A DNA stretch of 64,000 bases from NCBI RefSeq assembly GCF_000159315.1, contig NZ_GG669992.1, positions 635,045-699,044 of the forward strand, read 5' to 3'. Position 1 is the first letter of the stretch. Every line of letters begins with the position of its first letter. Source of the DNA: Lentilactobacillus hilgardii DSM 20176 = ATCC 8290. GTDB taxonomy: Bacteria > Bacillota > Bacilli > Lactobacillales > Lactobacillaceae. Of the stretch, positions 35,240 to 44,192 are shown piece by piece. Below the pieces are notes generated by a model. The model was given only the letters and a program-made list of their open reading frames with translations. It ran no database searches and was not told the DNA's origin. Made by a program: the position numbers and the translations under genes.

Positions 35240-36336
35240 TTTATCTCGGTCTCCTTTGACCATCGGGCGGAAACGAGTGTTCCGATTTTGTTTGATTGGA
35301 TATTGAATTGGCCACCATCGGCTTGAACGCGTTCCTGCATCCCTAATACGCCATGAGAACCCTCGCGACTATAGTTAATACCATGGCCGTTGTCTTGAAT
35401 TGTAACTTGATAGGAATCGTTGTCTGGTCGACTGAAAGAAATCAGCACCAAAGTCGCTCGACTATGACGAATGACATTGGTAACCGCCTCTCGCAGGATT
35501 GGCGTTACTTTAATTTGAATAGCAGTCGGCCATTTATTGGCATCCTGTTCGCTTTCTGTTTGAAGGTTGATCTGAGCTTCTTGAAGATTCTTTTCTTGCT
35601 TAATCATTGACTCGTCAATCATTTCTTGGCGAAGATTATTAACAATATTTCTGACCAATTGAAGGTTTTGACGACTGGTATCAATAATATCATCGAGTTC
35701 TGCAGGGACCTTTTCCGGCTGTTTCTCGAGTAGTTTTTTAGCAAGTTGGGACTTAACGGTAATCATTGAAAAGGATTGACCAAGTGTATCGTGCAGGTCC
35801 CTGGCGATTCGTTCCCGTTCGCCGCGTGTAATGACTGATTGCAAACGTTGGTTGGTGTGGGCAAGGTCCTGCATGTGCTTGATGGACCTGGACAAACTAT
35901 AGGCAAAGATTGGTGAGAATAGTGGGAAAACAAATAACCACAGACCAAGGTTCACAGGATTCAGAATTTTCAAATTAATCATTTCGCCAATAAATGTCGC
36001 ATAATAAACAGTCGCGAAAAGCCTAAAGTAACGTTTTGGCGCGTAAGCTAAAATGGATGAAATTTGCCATCCTGGAAAAATCATGATCCAGAAGTTATTG
36101 TCAAAAAATGTAAAGATCATTCCGATCAGCGTCTCAGTTATCATACCGGCTATTTGGTATTTTGGGGAGGCAGAAGTGATCACGAAAGCAATCAGAAAAA
36201 GAAAGGTCATTCCAACCCAGAACCAATCGCTTGACGTTTTGGGAGGAAATTTGTCTGAAATGTCCTCTATCAAAAAGATTAGCCAAATATACGAGTACCA
36301 ATAGGTTTTTAAATTAGACCGCAGTCCCTTGATCAT
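35236..36336 (-). CDS. Sensor histidine kinase, DesK/YvfT-like
   Basis: A 366-residue HisKA_3 kinase with about five N-terminal transmembrane helices (10-150), phospho-His in RIARDLHDTLGQSFS near 178, and an HATPase domain with DNGHGI and SHGVLGMQERV. It senses something in or near the membrane and phosphorylates the adjacent NarL-type regulator. It overlaps the permease gene by 23 bases and the regulator gene by 4. Confidence 0.88.
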   Translation of the reverse strand: MIKGLRSNLKTYWYSYIWLIFLIEDISDKFPPKTSSDWFWVGMTFLFLIAFVITSASPKYQIAGMITETLIGMIFTFFDNNFWIMIFPGWQISSILAYAPKRYFRLFATVYYATFIGEMINLKILNPVNLGLWLFVFPLFSPIFAYSLSRSIKHMQDLAHTNQRLQSVITRGERERIARDLHDTLGQSFSMITVKSQLAKKLLEKQPEKVPAELDDIIDTSRQNLQLVRNIVNNLRQEMIDESMIKQEKNLQEAQINLQTESEQDANKWPTAIQIKVTPILREAVTNVIRHSRATLVLISFSRPDNDSYQVTIQDNGHGINYSREGSHGVLGMQERVQADGGQFNIQSNKIGTLVSARWSKETEIK

Positions 36337-37102
36337 TTTTTAGTTCTCCACTCTTTTGAACCAATTTGATCAGTACAAAAATCAGTACTAATATCAGTAC
36401 TAATATGATAACGGTCCAAATGACTATTCCCATAATATCATGAATTGGTAGGGATTGATTATTGATCGCAAGATTGATCATTTTGCTGGTGAGGTAAGTC
36501 GGTGTGGCTTTACCGATGGTCTGAACCCAATTCGGCATCATCGAGATTGGCCACCACAAGCCGCTAATGATGGCCAACGGAAAGACGGTTAAGTTTGCAA
36601 TAATGCTTGTCAGTTGAGGCGTTTTGGCAAATGAGGAAAGAACGCCAACCCCCATGATTGGCAGCGTACCAAGAACAGCAATGACGATGACACTAACAGA
36701 TTCACCTAACGAGAGAGTGATATTCCACGTTGATTTTGCGACAAGCTGCATTAAAATAATGGACAGCACATTGACAAGTGACATGATAATACCAATTGAA
36801 ATATAGTAGTATTTGGTTCCTTTAGGTGTGAGTGATAATGCCGAGAGCAGTTTGTGCTGACGGTCGTTCTGCATAATTTGTCCCAGCCCAAACATGGCGT
36901 TAATCAAGACACTGTACACGATCATACTGCCAAGGTATTGCTTGGCAAAGACCAATTCCTGAGCAGTGGTTCCCGAAATCAAAACCTTTGTGAATAGGAC
37001 ATAGAAGCCAATTGGCATTAAGATGGTGAAAAATAAATAGCTGAAGTTTCGTAAAAAAACGCGTTTTGCATTAAAGCTGATTTGATATCCCAATGTTTTC
37101 AT
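36314..37102 (-). CDS. ABC-2 type permease
   Basis: A 262-residue permease with six transmembrane segments and an ABC-2 profile (central MFGLGQIMQNDRQHKLLSALSLTPKG). It forms an exporter with the ATPase encoded 1 base upstream. AAGGGGGAT precedes its ATG. By analogy with YvfS-type systems and their two-component partners it may export a membrane-active compound; the substrate is unknown. Confidence 0.85.
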   Translation of the reverse strand: MKTLGYQISFNAKRVFLRNFSYLFFTILMPIGFYVLFTKVLISGTTAQELVFAKQYLGSMIVYSVLINAMFGLGQIMQNDRQHKLLSALSLTPKGTKYYYISIGIIMSLVNVLSIILMQLVAKSTWNITLSLGESVSVIVIAVLGTLPIMGVGVLSSFAKTPQLTSIIANLTVFPLAIISGLWWPISMMPNWVQTIGKATPTYLTSKMINLAINNQSLPIHDIMGIVIWTVIILVLILVLIFVLIKLVQKSGELKNDQGTAV

Positions 37103-37103
37103 C

Positions 37104-37991
37104 TTAATGATCCCCCTTATTTGTCATTTCCAAAAAGATTGACTCCAATGATTCACGCGTAATCGTGATGTCATGCAGCTGATCGATAAAAGGCAATAGT
37201 GCCTTTAACGTTAAATCGGTATCGTTACTGATTAAGGTCATATTGGCGTCGGTTTGAGTGGCGGATTCAACAGCTGGTAAATGTGTGAACAATGATCGTT
37301 CCAGCTGTGTGTTGAAATTGAATTGACCATTATCATGGTGGCTTTGAAGTGTCTGCCAAGTACCAACGTAACGAAATTGCCCGTCTTGTAAAATGGCGAT
37401 TCTGTCAGCCACTTTTTGAATTTCCTCAAGATAGTGGCTGGTAATGACAATAGTGACGTTTTGCTGACGCAACTTTTCAATATAGCGCCAAAAATTTTGC
37501 CGAGTTTCTGCATCCATACCCACGGTTGGTTCATCTAAAAATAAGAGTTGCGGATTTGACACAATGGCACTGGCAAAACTGACTTTTCGACGTTGTCCAC
37601 CGGATAGTTTATTCATGAGTTGATTTTGAATATCTGAAAGACCAAGTTCCTTTATGACTGTTTCGGGATTCTTGGGATGGGTTGCTTGTGCCGCAAATAA
37701 CTTAATGAACTCGTTTACTTTGACATTGTTAATTTGTAAATCATCTTGAAACATTGTGGCCACTTTTTCTTTAACAATGGTGCTTCCCGGTTGGCTGTCC
37801 AAAACGGTAATGGCATGATTGTGGGAGCTTAAGATGCCCTGGATGAGATTGAGCAGGGTGGTCTTTCCGGCACCGTTTGGACCGACCAACCCAAAGATTT
37901 CGCCTGATTGAATTTGCAAATTCAGATGATCAAGTACCCGCTTATTAGGGTATGCAAAGGATAAGTTTTTTAATTGAATAGCAGCTGTCAT
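37104..37991 (-). CDS. ABC transporter ATPase
   Basis: A 295-residue ATPase: Walker A GPNGAGKTT near 36-44, signature LSGGQRRKVSFA near 133, Walker B LLFLDEPTVGMD near 153-164 and H-loop TSH. It has a C-terminal extension of about 85 residues found in drug-exporter ATPases of the CcmA class. First gene of the four-gene operon running to 34634; regulated region upstream at 37992-38160. Confidence 0.92.
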   Translation of the reverse strand: MTAAIQLKNLSFAYPNKRVLDHLNLQIQSGEIFGLVGPNGAGKTTLLNLIQGILSSHNHAITVLDSQPGSTIVKEKVATMFQDDLQINNVKVNEFIKLFAAQATHPKNPETVIKELGLSDIQNQLMNKLSGGQRRKVSFASAIVSNPQLLFLDEPTVGMDAETRQNFWRYIEKLRQQNVTIVITSHYLEEIQKVADRIAILQDGQFRYVGTWQTLQSHHDNGQFNFNTQLERSLFTHLPAVESATQTDANMTLISNDTDLTLKALLPFIDQLHDITITRESLESIFLEMTNKGDH

Positions 37992-38136
37992 GTTGCCCGC
38001 CTCTTTCTTTTATCTATTTTTATAGTAGATGCAACGAATAAGTTTGTTAACGAAACAGCATTTGTCATATAGGTCACTTCTTTTTTCTACCTACAGTCAT
38101 AGTATATATTGATAGCTATTTGGCTTGTAGTAAGGA

Positions 38137-38158
38137 TTGTCATGAATAGGGATGACAA
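38137..38158. promoter_or_regulatory. Inverted repeat between divergent operons
   Basis: TTGTCAT (38137-38143) and ATGACAA (38152-38158) form a perfect 7-bp dyad with 8-nt spacer. A related TTGTCATATAGGTCAC lies at 38062-38077, nearer the ABC/two-component operon. Candidate target of the NarL-type regulator encoded in that operon. Confidence 0.4.
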
Positions 38159-38165
38159 ATGTCAC

Positions 38166-38225
38166 ATGATTCACAATGAAAAAAAGATTTTTTTCATTGT
38201 GAATCATTTTCTTGCGAAGTATAAT
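38166..38225 (+). promoter_or_regulatory. Long perfect palindrome overlapping the acetoin reductase promoter
   Basis: A perfect 20-bp inverted repeat (38166-38185 and 38188-38207) with a 2-nt centre. The right arm contains the -35 TTGTGA (38197-38202), and TATAAT (38220-38225) follows after 17 bp. The arms carry TTCACAA and TTGTGAA facing outward, unlike the Rex arrangement. It could be an operator or a cruciform/hairpin element. Confidence 0.6.
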
Positions 38226-38229
38226 GTAA

Positions 38230-39036
<807 letters not shown>

Positions 39037-39081
39037 TTAATTAGTGTGTCGGTTAAATAAGGACTTATTATTAAGCTTACG

Positions 39082-39116
39082 AAGGGTCAAGGCAAAATCT
39101 GCTTTGGCCCTTTTGG
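39082..39116 (+). terminator. Terminator of the acetoin reductase gene
   Basis: AAGGG...CAAGGCA pairs with TGCTTTG...CCCTTTT. Confidence 0.75.
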
Positions 39117-39191
39117 TGTGTCCATACTTGTCTCTTAAATTGATGGGGTGAAGCCAGTCAGCATACTAACCTTTACGTGATTGATTTAGCT

Positions 39192-39208
39192 TCTTAAGTC
39201 GCTTAAGA
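39192..39208. promoter_or_regulatory. Palindrome before TetR gene
   Basis: TCTTAAG-TCG-CTTAAGA is a perfect 7-bp dyad 30 bases before the TetR start, a plausible autoregulatory operator. Confidence 0.4.
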
Positions 39209-39238
39209 TAATATTTGATGCACCTTTAGAGGAATTAC

Positions 39239-39826
39239 ATGCCATCAAATCAAAAAGTCGTCAATACGGAACGAAAGATTAAATCGGCTTTTATTTATCT
39301 GACAGAAACAAAGGGAATAAAAGCGATGACTGTGAGCGATATTACTAAATTTGCCAGGATTAACCGCAGCACGTTTTACACGCATTATCATGATAAAACA
39401 GCGATGGTGAGCGATTTTGAAGATCAGATATTAACTCATATTGAAAAATTAGTGTTGGATCATTCGGATGAAAAAATCGGCTATCAGGATGTTTCTGAAG
39501 GGACACTCCACGTCTGTGCGGCGGTTGAAACGGTCGTTGATTATCTCAATCAAGAATTTAACATGTCCCGAGCGTTATTGGGCCCGAGCGGGGATTCCCA
39601 ACTTGAGACAAAAATCAAGAAATTATTGGGTCGACTAATTGATAGGCAGTTGGTTGAGGTGAAAGGGCACACCAGGCCGACTAAAATCCCTGATAATTTT
39701 GCTCGAGAAATTATTGTTTCGGGATTAATGAGCATTATTAAGGTTTGGCTTACAGAAGGTAATCCCGAGACGCCCAAAGAAATATCAACCATTATCATGA
39801 AGACCAAGTATCTGAGCCCCCCTTGA
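39239..39826 (+). CDS. TetR-family regulator
   Basis: A 195-residue regulator with an N-terminal TetR helix-turn-helix (MTVSDITKFARINRSTFYTHYHDK, about 30-53) and a C-terminal domain of the TetR_C_33/DhaS-like kind. GAGGAAT lies before ATG. Its target is unknown: upstream is the acetoin reductase (same strand, separate terminator) and downstream the decayed lipoate genes. A perfect dyad precedes it. Confidence 0.85.
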   Translation: MPSNQKVVNTERKIKSAFIYLTETKGIKAMTVSDITKFARINRSTFYTHYHDKTAMVSDFEDQILTHIEKLVLDHSDEKIGYQDVSEGTLHVCAAVETVVDYLNQEFNMSRALLGPSGDSQLETKIKKLLGRLIDRQLVEVKGHTRPTKIPDNFAREIIVSGLMSIIKVWLTEGNPETPKEISTIIMKTKYLSPP

Positions 39827-39839
39827 CCTTTTAGGCGTT

Positions 39840-39876
39840 AAAAAGACATAGGCTGGAATATTCGGGTGTCTTTTTA
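39840..39876 (+). terminator. Terminator of TetR gene
   Basis: AAAAAGACA pairs with TGTCTTTTT (39867-39875). Confidence 0.7.
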
Positions 39877-40051
39877 TAACGATGCTTAAAAATGAACTAT
39901 TCACAATTTAAATAAAAAATATATGCAATTAATCCTACTGTTAATAGATAATTAAGGATTTTTTTTGATTTGCTGTAAACACTATTTCACAATTTGATGA
40001 ACGATGATATATTGAGGCCAAGAATCCAATTATTCTTAAGGGGCGGCCAAA

Positions 40052-40297
40052 ATGTTAAAAGAAGTTCACATGCCAAAATTAGGCCCAAAGTCTGACGATT
40101 ACTTTTTCGGTGAGTGAATCAAGAACCCCGGGGAAGCTGTTAAGCAGGACGATATCCTATTTGAGGTTGAGACAGATAAAGTGATTAGTCAGGTTGAAAG
40201 TGAAGAAAATGGTGTTTTAAAGGAACAGAAGGCTGCGACGGGTGATACGACCAAGGTGGGAGATTTAGTTGCGACAATCGAAGCTTCGGATAGCTAA
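40052..40297 (+). pseudogene. Lipoyl-domain protein, broken by TGA
   Basis: ATG 40052 (AAGGGGCGG upstream) starts a lipoyl/biotinyl attachment domain: MPKLG near the start, the acceptor Lys in FEVETDKVIS, and the end VGDLVATIE. At codon 22 (40115-40117) TGA interrupts GE-stop-IKNPGEAV exactly where E2 lipoyl domains have Trp, so TGG has mutated to TGA. About 81 codons would be read without it. Only the lipoyl domain is present; a subunit-binding or catalytic domain does not follow. It heads a run of decayed lipoate genes. Confidence 0.75.
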
Positions 40298-40309
40298 AGG
40301 GGAAAATCA

Positions 40310-40850
40310 CAAATTGAAAAGAAAGAAGCATCAAAGAGGTCGGATTGGTTAAAAGTGACATATGATCAAAAGAAAGTTGACCAAATGAATCAATTGTTGT
40401 CCGGTTTGAAACTGAACACGGTTTGTGCGGAAGATAATTGTCCCAATTTGGGCGAATGCTTTGGGAGTGGGACAGCTTCGTTTATCATTTTAGGCCCTAA
40501 CAGTATCCGGGCCTGTCGATTCTACGATATTCCCCATGATCACCCAAGACCTGTTGATTTAATGGAACCATATCGGGTTGCCGAGGCTACCAACGATTGT
40601 AAGTCACGTGGTTGTTACCGGTGCTGATCGAGATGCCCTGCCGGATTTAGCTGCCAAACCGGATGTTTTTTAACCATTGTATGGAAATGATAAGCTCAAT
40701 TACGCCAAAAATTCGACATCATGTTATTTATGATACCTCACTATATGTAAAGCAGTATGTGCCAAAGACGACCTTCGTCAAAACAGGGATCATGCTTGAC
40801 CTTGGTGAAACTGATGAGGCAGTTTGCGGAAAATGATTTATTTACCCGTG
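40310..40850 (+). pseudogene. lipA: Lipoyl synthase remnant
   Basis: Fragments in several frames match lipoyl synthase, the radical-SAM enzyme that inserts sulfur into octanoyl domains. SKRSDWLK and LNTVCAEDNCPNLGECF at 40340-40460 cover the N-terminus with its auxiliary-cluster Cys residues, followed by ASFIILG. The SAM-cluster motif CTRxCxFC is reduced to SIRACRFYD. VVTGADRDALPDLAA (near 40605-40660) continues in another frame, and KTGIMLDLGETDEAV lies near 40775-40825. Frameshifts and lost Cys make it non-functional. The identification rests on the conserved Cys pattern and segment order. Confidence 0.75.
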
Positions 40851-40979
40851 ACGTTGACTGACGTTTATCAGCAAACTGTTAATTTGAAGGAGCAACAACC
40901 ACTTTGGTCGGTTTTGGAGTTTAAAGAGCGGTTATTATAAGCGGTTTAACGGCTGGATAATATCAAAAATATCAGCTGA

Positions 40980-41331
40980 CTGACCAAGATGAAGACAGGA
41001 TTTCGGCGATTGCAACCCCACGTTTTGCAAATCCCGAATTTATTTCTGGACAGAGCAATTATTTGAACATACCGGCAAATGTTACTTTAAAGGCGATGGC
41101 TTGGCACAGATCAGCTATACGCTTAGTAATCATCAATTAAAAGGTATTCGATTATCTGGCGACCTTTTCAGTAACCTGGATAGGGATAGCTTTGAATCGG
41201 CTTTAATCGGTACTGTTTTTGATCAAAAAACAATTTCGGAAATTATTACGAATCAGCTTGATACAGCGCCAATTATGGGTATCAGTGCTGATCAATTAAC
41301 ATCGATGCTATTTTCGTCAGAATTAAATTAA
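40980..41331 (+). pseudogene. lplA: Second lipoate--protein ligase, C-terminal remnant
   Basis: LTDQDEDRISAI...RFANPEFI near 40980-41050, then after a frameshift YFKGDGLAQISYTLSNHQLKGIRLSGDLFS (41082 onward) resemble the accessory region and C-terminal domain of LplA. The intact lplA at 25117-26175 has the corresponding HYEGVGNVEISFSV...AKIFGDFN. The catalytic N-terminal domain is missing. The preceding 130 bases are unassignable decayed coding sequence. Confidence 0.65.
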
Positions 41332-41488
41332 GGTATTATGGTTTTAGGAACTGCTTGAGTTTAGTAATTAAAAGTGGTTTTTAAGGCTTTTTTAATTTTA
41401 TGCGTTGTTCCCAGCTTCTGATTTGGTATCACATTAATTGATATGTTACGATTTAATTGGTTTATAAAATGATTGGAGATGTTTCACA

Positions 41489-42382
41489 TTGGACGGATTA
41501 CACTCAACAATTACCTTGAATAACGGCGTTAAAATGCCGCGATTTGGTTTAGGGGTTTGGAAGACCGATAACCGGACGTCTCGTGATTCGGTTGCAGCCG
41601 CAATCAAGAATGGCTACTTGGCAATTGATACTGCACGACAGTATGGTAATGAGCAGGGAACCGGTGCTGGCATTAAACTTGGCTTGGAACAGGCAGGATT
41701 AAAGCGTTCCGACCTATTTGTGACAACTAAGCTTTATAATGGTGAACAGGGAGATTATGATCAGGTTTCTAAGGCGTTTGAAAACCAACTAAAAGATTTA
41801 GGACTGGATTATGTTGATCTTTATCTGATGCATTGGCCGGTAGATAAGACTTATATTGAAAGTTATCATGCAATGGAAAAATTGTATCGTGAGGGTAAGG
41901 TTCGGGCCATTGGTGTTTCTAATTTTGATAATGACCGAATGGAAAAATTGCTTGAAGAAGCCGAAATCATACCGACTGTTAACCAAATGGAATTCAATCC
42001 AACTAACCAGGAACATGAAATCTTGGCCTTTGATCAAAGCCACGATATTGAAATGACAGCGTGGTCACCACTTGGTGGCGGTGAGTCTTTGACCAATCCG
42101 GTCATTGATGCGTTGGCTAAAAAGTATGACCGTTCAGCTGCTCAAATTATCTTGCGCTGGGAATGGCAACGTGACATTATCACGGTTGTTAAATCTACCC
42201 ACGAAAAACGGATCATTCAAAACAGCCAAATCTTTGATTTTTCATTAAGTGATGAAGATGTTCAAAAAATCAACGAGCTTGATCAAGGAAGACGTGGCCT
42301 TTGGTATGATGACTTTCAGTGGCATAATCCAAATGGAAAGGTTGCCAATGGTATCGATCAATGGCCAGATACTAGAAAGTAA
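41489..42382 (+). CDS. Aldo/keto reductase, 2,5-diketogluconate reductase type
   Basis: A 297-residue AKR5-like reductase with Asp and Tyr in AIDTARQYGNE, Lys in FVTTKLYNGE, His in YLMHWPVD, and the NADPH-binding VVKSTHEKRIIQN segment near the C-terminus. It starts at TTG with GGAGATG upstream. Reduces small keto or aldehyde substrates; the physiological substrate is unknown. Intact in spite of lying directly after the decayed lipoate genes. Confidence 0.88.
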   Translation: MDGLHSTITLNNGVKMPRFGLGVWKTDNRTSRDSVAAAIKNGYLAIDTARQYGNEQGTGAGIKLGLEQAGLKRSDLFVTTKLYNGEQGDYDQVSKAFENQLKDLGLDYVDLYLMHWPVDKTYIESYHAMEKLYREGKVRAIGVSNFDNDRMEKLLEEAEIIPTVNQMEFNPTNQEHEILAFDQSHDIEMTAWSPLGGGESLTNPVIDALAKKYDRSAAQIILRWEWQRDIITVVKSTHEKRIIQNSQIFDFSLSDEDVQKINELDQGRRGLWYDDFQWHNPNGKVANGIDQWPDTRK

Positions 42383-42469
42383 TTGCTTAAAATAAGGTGT
42401 TTTGGGTAGAACTTGGATTAACGATAATCTGTTAAAAATTCACTATGTAAAATACGAATAAAAAATATT

Positions 42470-42517
42470 CTTCCAGGAAGATTCAGAAACGATTTTTGAA
42501 TTTTCCTGGTTTTTTAA
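42470..42517. terminator. Terminator of the aldo/keto reductase gene
   Basis: CCAGGAA...ATTCA pairs with TGAAT...TTCCTGG, followed by TTTTTT. Confidence 0.75.
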
Positions 42518-43034
42518 TTTTTGGAGAAGCCACTTTGAACGCCGGGACTAAGAATAAGTATGAATACGATAATGGTTGGTAGTGCCCAAGGCAGTGACCG
42601 AATAGACAATAAAATTGGATCTTGAAGAAATTGGCCTGGGTAAATGATAAGGCTAATTAAAAAATTGCCAATAATTAAGATAAACGAATGATGGACAATA
42701 AAAAAGAATGTATTCGATTTCGTTCTTAGACTAAGGTTGAAAATTTCCGTTTTGTTTCGTGATAGTTGATGTGTTTTGTTATTTGTCGAATAAGCTGATC
42801 TTTTGGCTGATACACATGCAGCCAGAGTTGCCATAAGTGGGATTTGTTCAAACGAAAGTGTGCATATTAAGAGTGAAATGAAGGTCCGACTTTTTTTAAA
42901 AGACCGGCAAGCTCACCGACATATCTAAATAGGGAAGCCACTGCTAAGAAGATAAGGAGAATATAAAGGCAACGAAAAGTTGTTGAGACATCTTTGTAAT
43001 AATTAATTTTTTTGAACAGATTCCAAGTGGTCAA
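42514..43034 (-). pseudogene. Frameshifted small polytopic membrane protein
   Basis: GAGGTGAT before TTG 43034 starts a 55-codon frame (MTTWNLFKKINYYKDV..., one TM near 21-36) that stops at 42867. A second frame continues from about 42898 through ICTLSFEQIPLMATLAACVSAKRSAY and two further hydrophobic segments to 42514. The frames join naturally at an A7 run (42891-42897 on the minus strand), giving about 170 residues. The family is not recognised; the arrangement of TMs with a Lys/Arg-rich loop distantly recalls ECF-type T components, which is speculative. Either a pseudogene or a slippage-dependent gene. Confidence 0.55.
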
Positions 43035-43171
43035 TTGGATCACCTCGTGTCGTTATTTAGTCATTAGTAATAGATTAACAATTATCATGACTTGGTTCAA
43101 TAACCCGTCTGATTATGATGCTTGTAAATCCTTTAACAGTAAGTTGGTTTACTGACCAAAAAATTAATTTT

Positions 43172-43219
43172 ATTAATGACTGCATGGTTATTGACTGGGT
43201 AGTCATTAATATATATACT
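43172..43219 (+). promoter_or_regulatory. Promoter flanked by TetR-type inverted repeat
   Basis: TTGACT (43191-43196), 17 bp, TATACT (43214-43219). ATTAATGACT (43172-43181) and AGTCATTAAT (43201-43210) are perfect 10-bp inverted arms 19 bp apart, enclosing the -35. Likely operator of the TetR protein encoded third in the operon. Confidence 0.6.
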
Positions 43220-43270
43220 AAGGGCGAAAGAAAGAATAGGGCTTGTTCTTAAGTATGAGAGGTGTTAGCT

Positions 43271-44191
43271 ATGAATGATGAACTTGTTTTAGAAACGAAA
43301 AATTTAAAGAAATCCTTTGGGAAGTTCCAAGCATTAAGGAACGTTAATTTACAGCTTCATAAGGGCGAAGTATTAGGTTTTATCGGACCAAACGGTGCTG
43401 GAAAGTCTACAACGATTCGAGTTATTCTGGGTCTGATTAAAGCTACGGGTGGCTCAGCAACTGTCTTCGGCAAAGATGTTTGGAAAGACTCGGTTGCCAT
43501 TCATAAGAATCTGTCCTATGTACCCGGGGATGTTTACCTTTGGCCTAATTTGACCGGTGGGCAGACAATTGACTTATTGTTGCATATGTCCGGACAAAAG
43601 CATACAGCTAGAACAGATCAACTCATTAAAGAGTTTAAATTGGATACCAGTAAGAAGAATCGAACCTATTCAAAAGGAAATCGGCAAAAGGTCGCACTGG
43701 TGGCTGCATTCTCAACCGATGTTTCATTATATATTTTTGACGAACCAACTTCGGGACTGGACCCGTTAAATGAAGTGATCTTTCAGCAACACGTTGCCGA
43801 ACTTAAAAAAGCGGGCAAAAGTGTCTTGCTTTCAAGCCATATTCTTTCAGAAGTTGAAAAGATGTGTGACACAATTGCCATTATTCGTGAGGGAAACGTG
43901 ATTGAAGCTGGTTCGTTGGAATCAATGCAACATCTAACTCGTAATACAGTTGCCGTTCGAACGAAGAAGCCACTTGATGAGTTACAGAAAGCTGAAGGTG
44001 TCTATCAATTAAAATTCAATGATTCATCCAAAACAACTGCTGAATTCAGTGTTGATTCGGATCAGATTGGAAATGTTATGGACCTGCTTTCAGCAAAAAC
44101 AATTGTACAGCTAAAAACAACACCGCCAACGCTGGAAGACCTTTTCCTGCGTTACTATCAGTCTGCCGACGATCAAAAAGGTGGCGATTAA
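43271..44191 (+). CDS. ABC transporter ATPase (drug export type)
   Basis: A 306-residue ATPase: Walker A GPNGAGKST near 41-49, SKGNRQKVALVAA as a variant signature near 137 and Walker B YIFDEPTSGLDP near 156-167. The C-terminal extension (about 225-306) is typical of multidrug/antibiotic exporter ATPases. GAGAGGTG lies seven bases before ATG 43271. The permease gene follows after 1 base. First gene of a three-gene operon. Confidence 0.9.
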   Translation: MNDELVLETKNLKKSFGKFQALRNVNLQLHKGEVLGFIGPNGAGKSTTIRVILGLIKATGGSATVFGKDVWKDSVAIHKNLSYVPGDVYLWPNLTGGQTIDLLLHMSGQKHTARTDQLIKEFKLDTSKKNRTYSKGNRQKVALVAAFSTDVSLYIFDEPTSGLDPLNEVIFQQHVAELKKAGKSVLLSSHILSEVEKMCDTIAIIREGNVIEAGSLESMQHLTRNTVAVRTKKPLDELQKAEGVYQLKFNDSSKTTAEFSVDSDQIGNVMDLLSAKTIVQLKTTPPTLEDLFLRYYQSADDQKGGD

Positions 44192-44192
44192 T

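Noticed and set aside
38166..38207. Palindrome read as a standard Rex operator
   Set aside because: Rex sites have TTGTGAA-N4-TTCACAA; here the words are in the opposite order and far apart, so the assignment is not supported.
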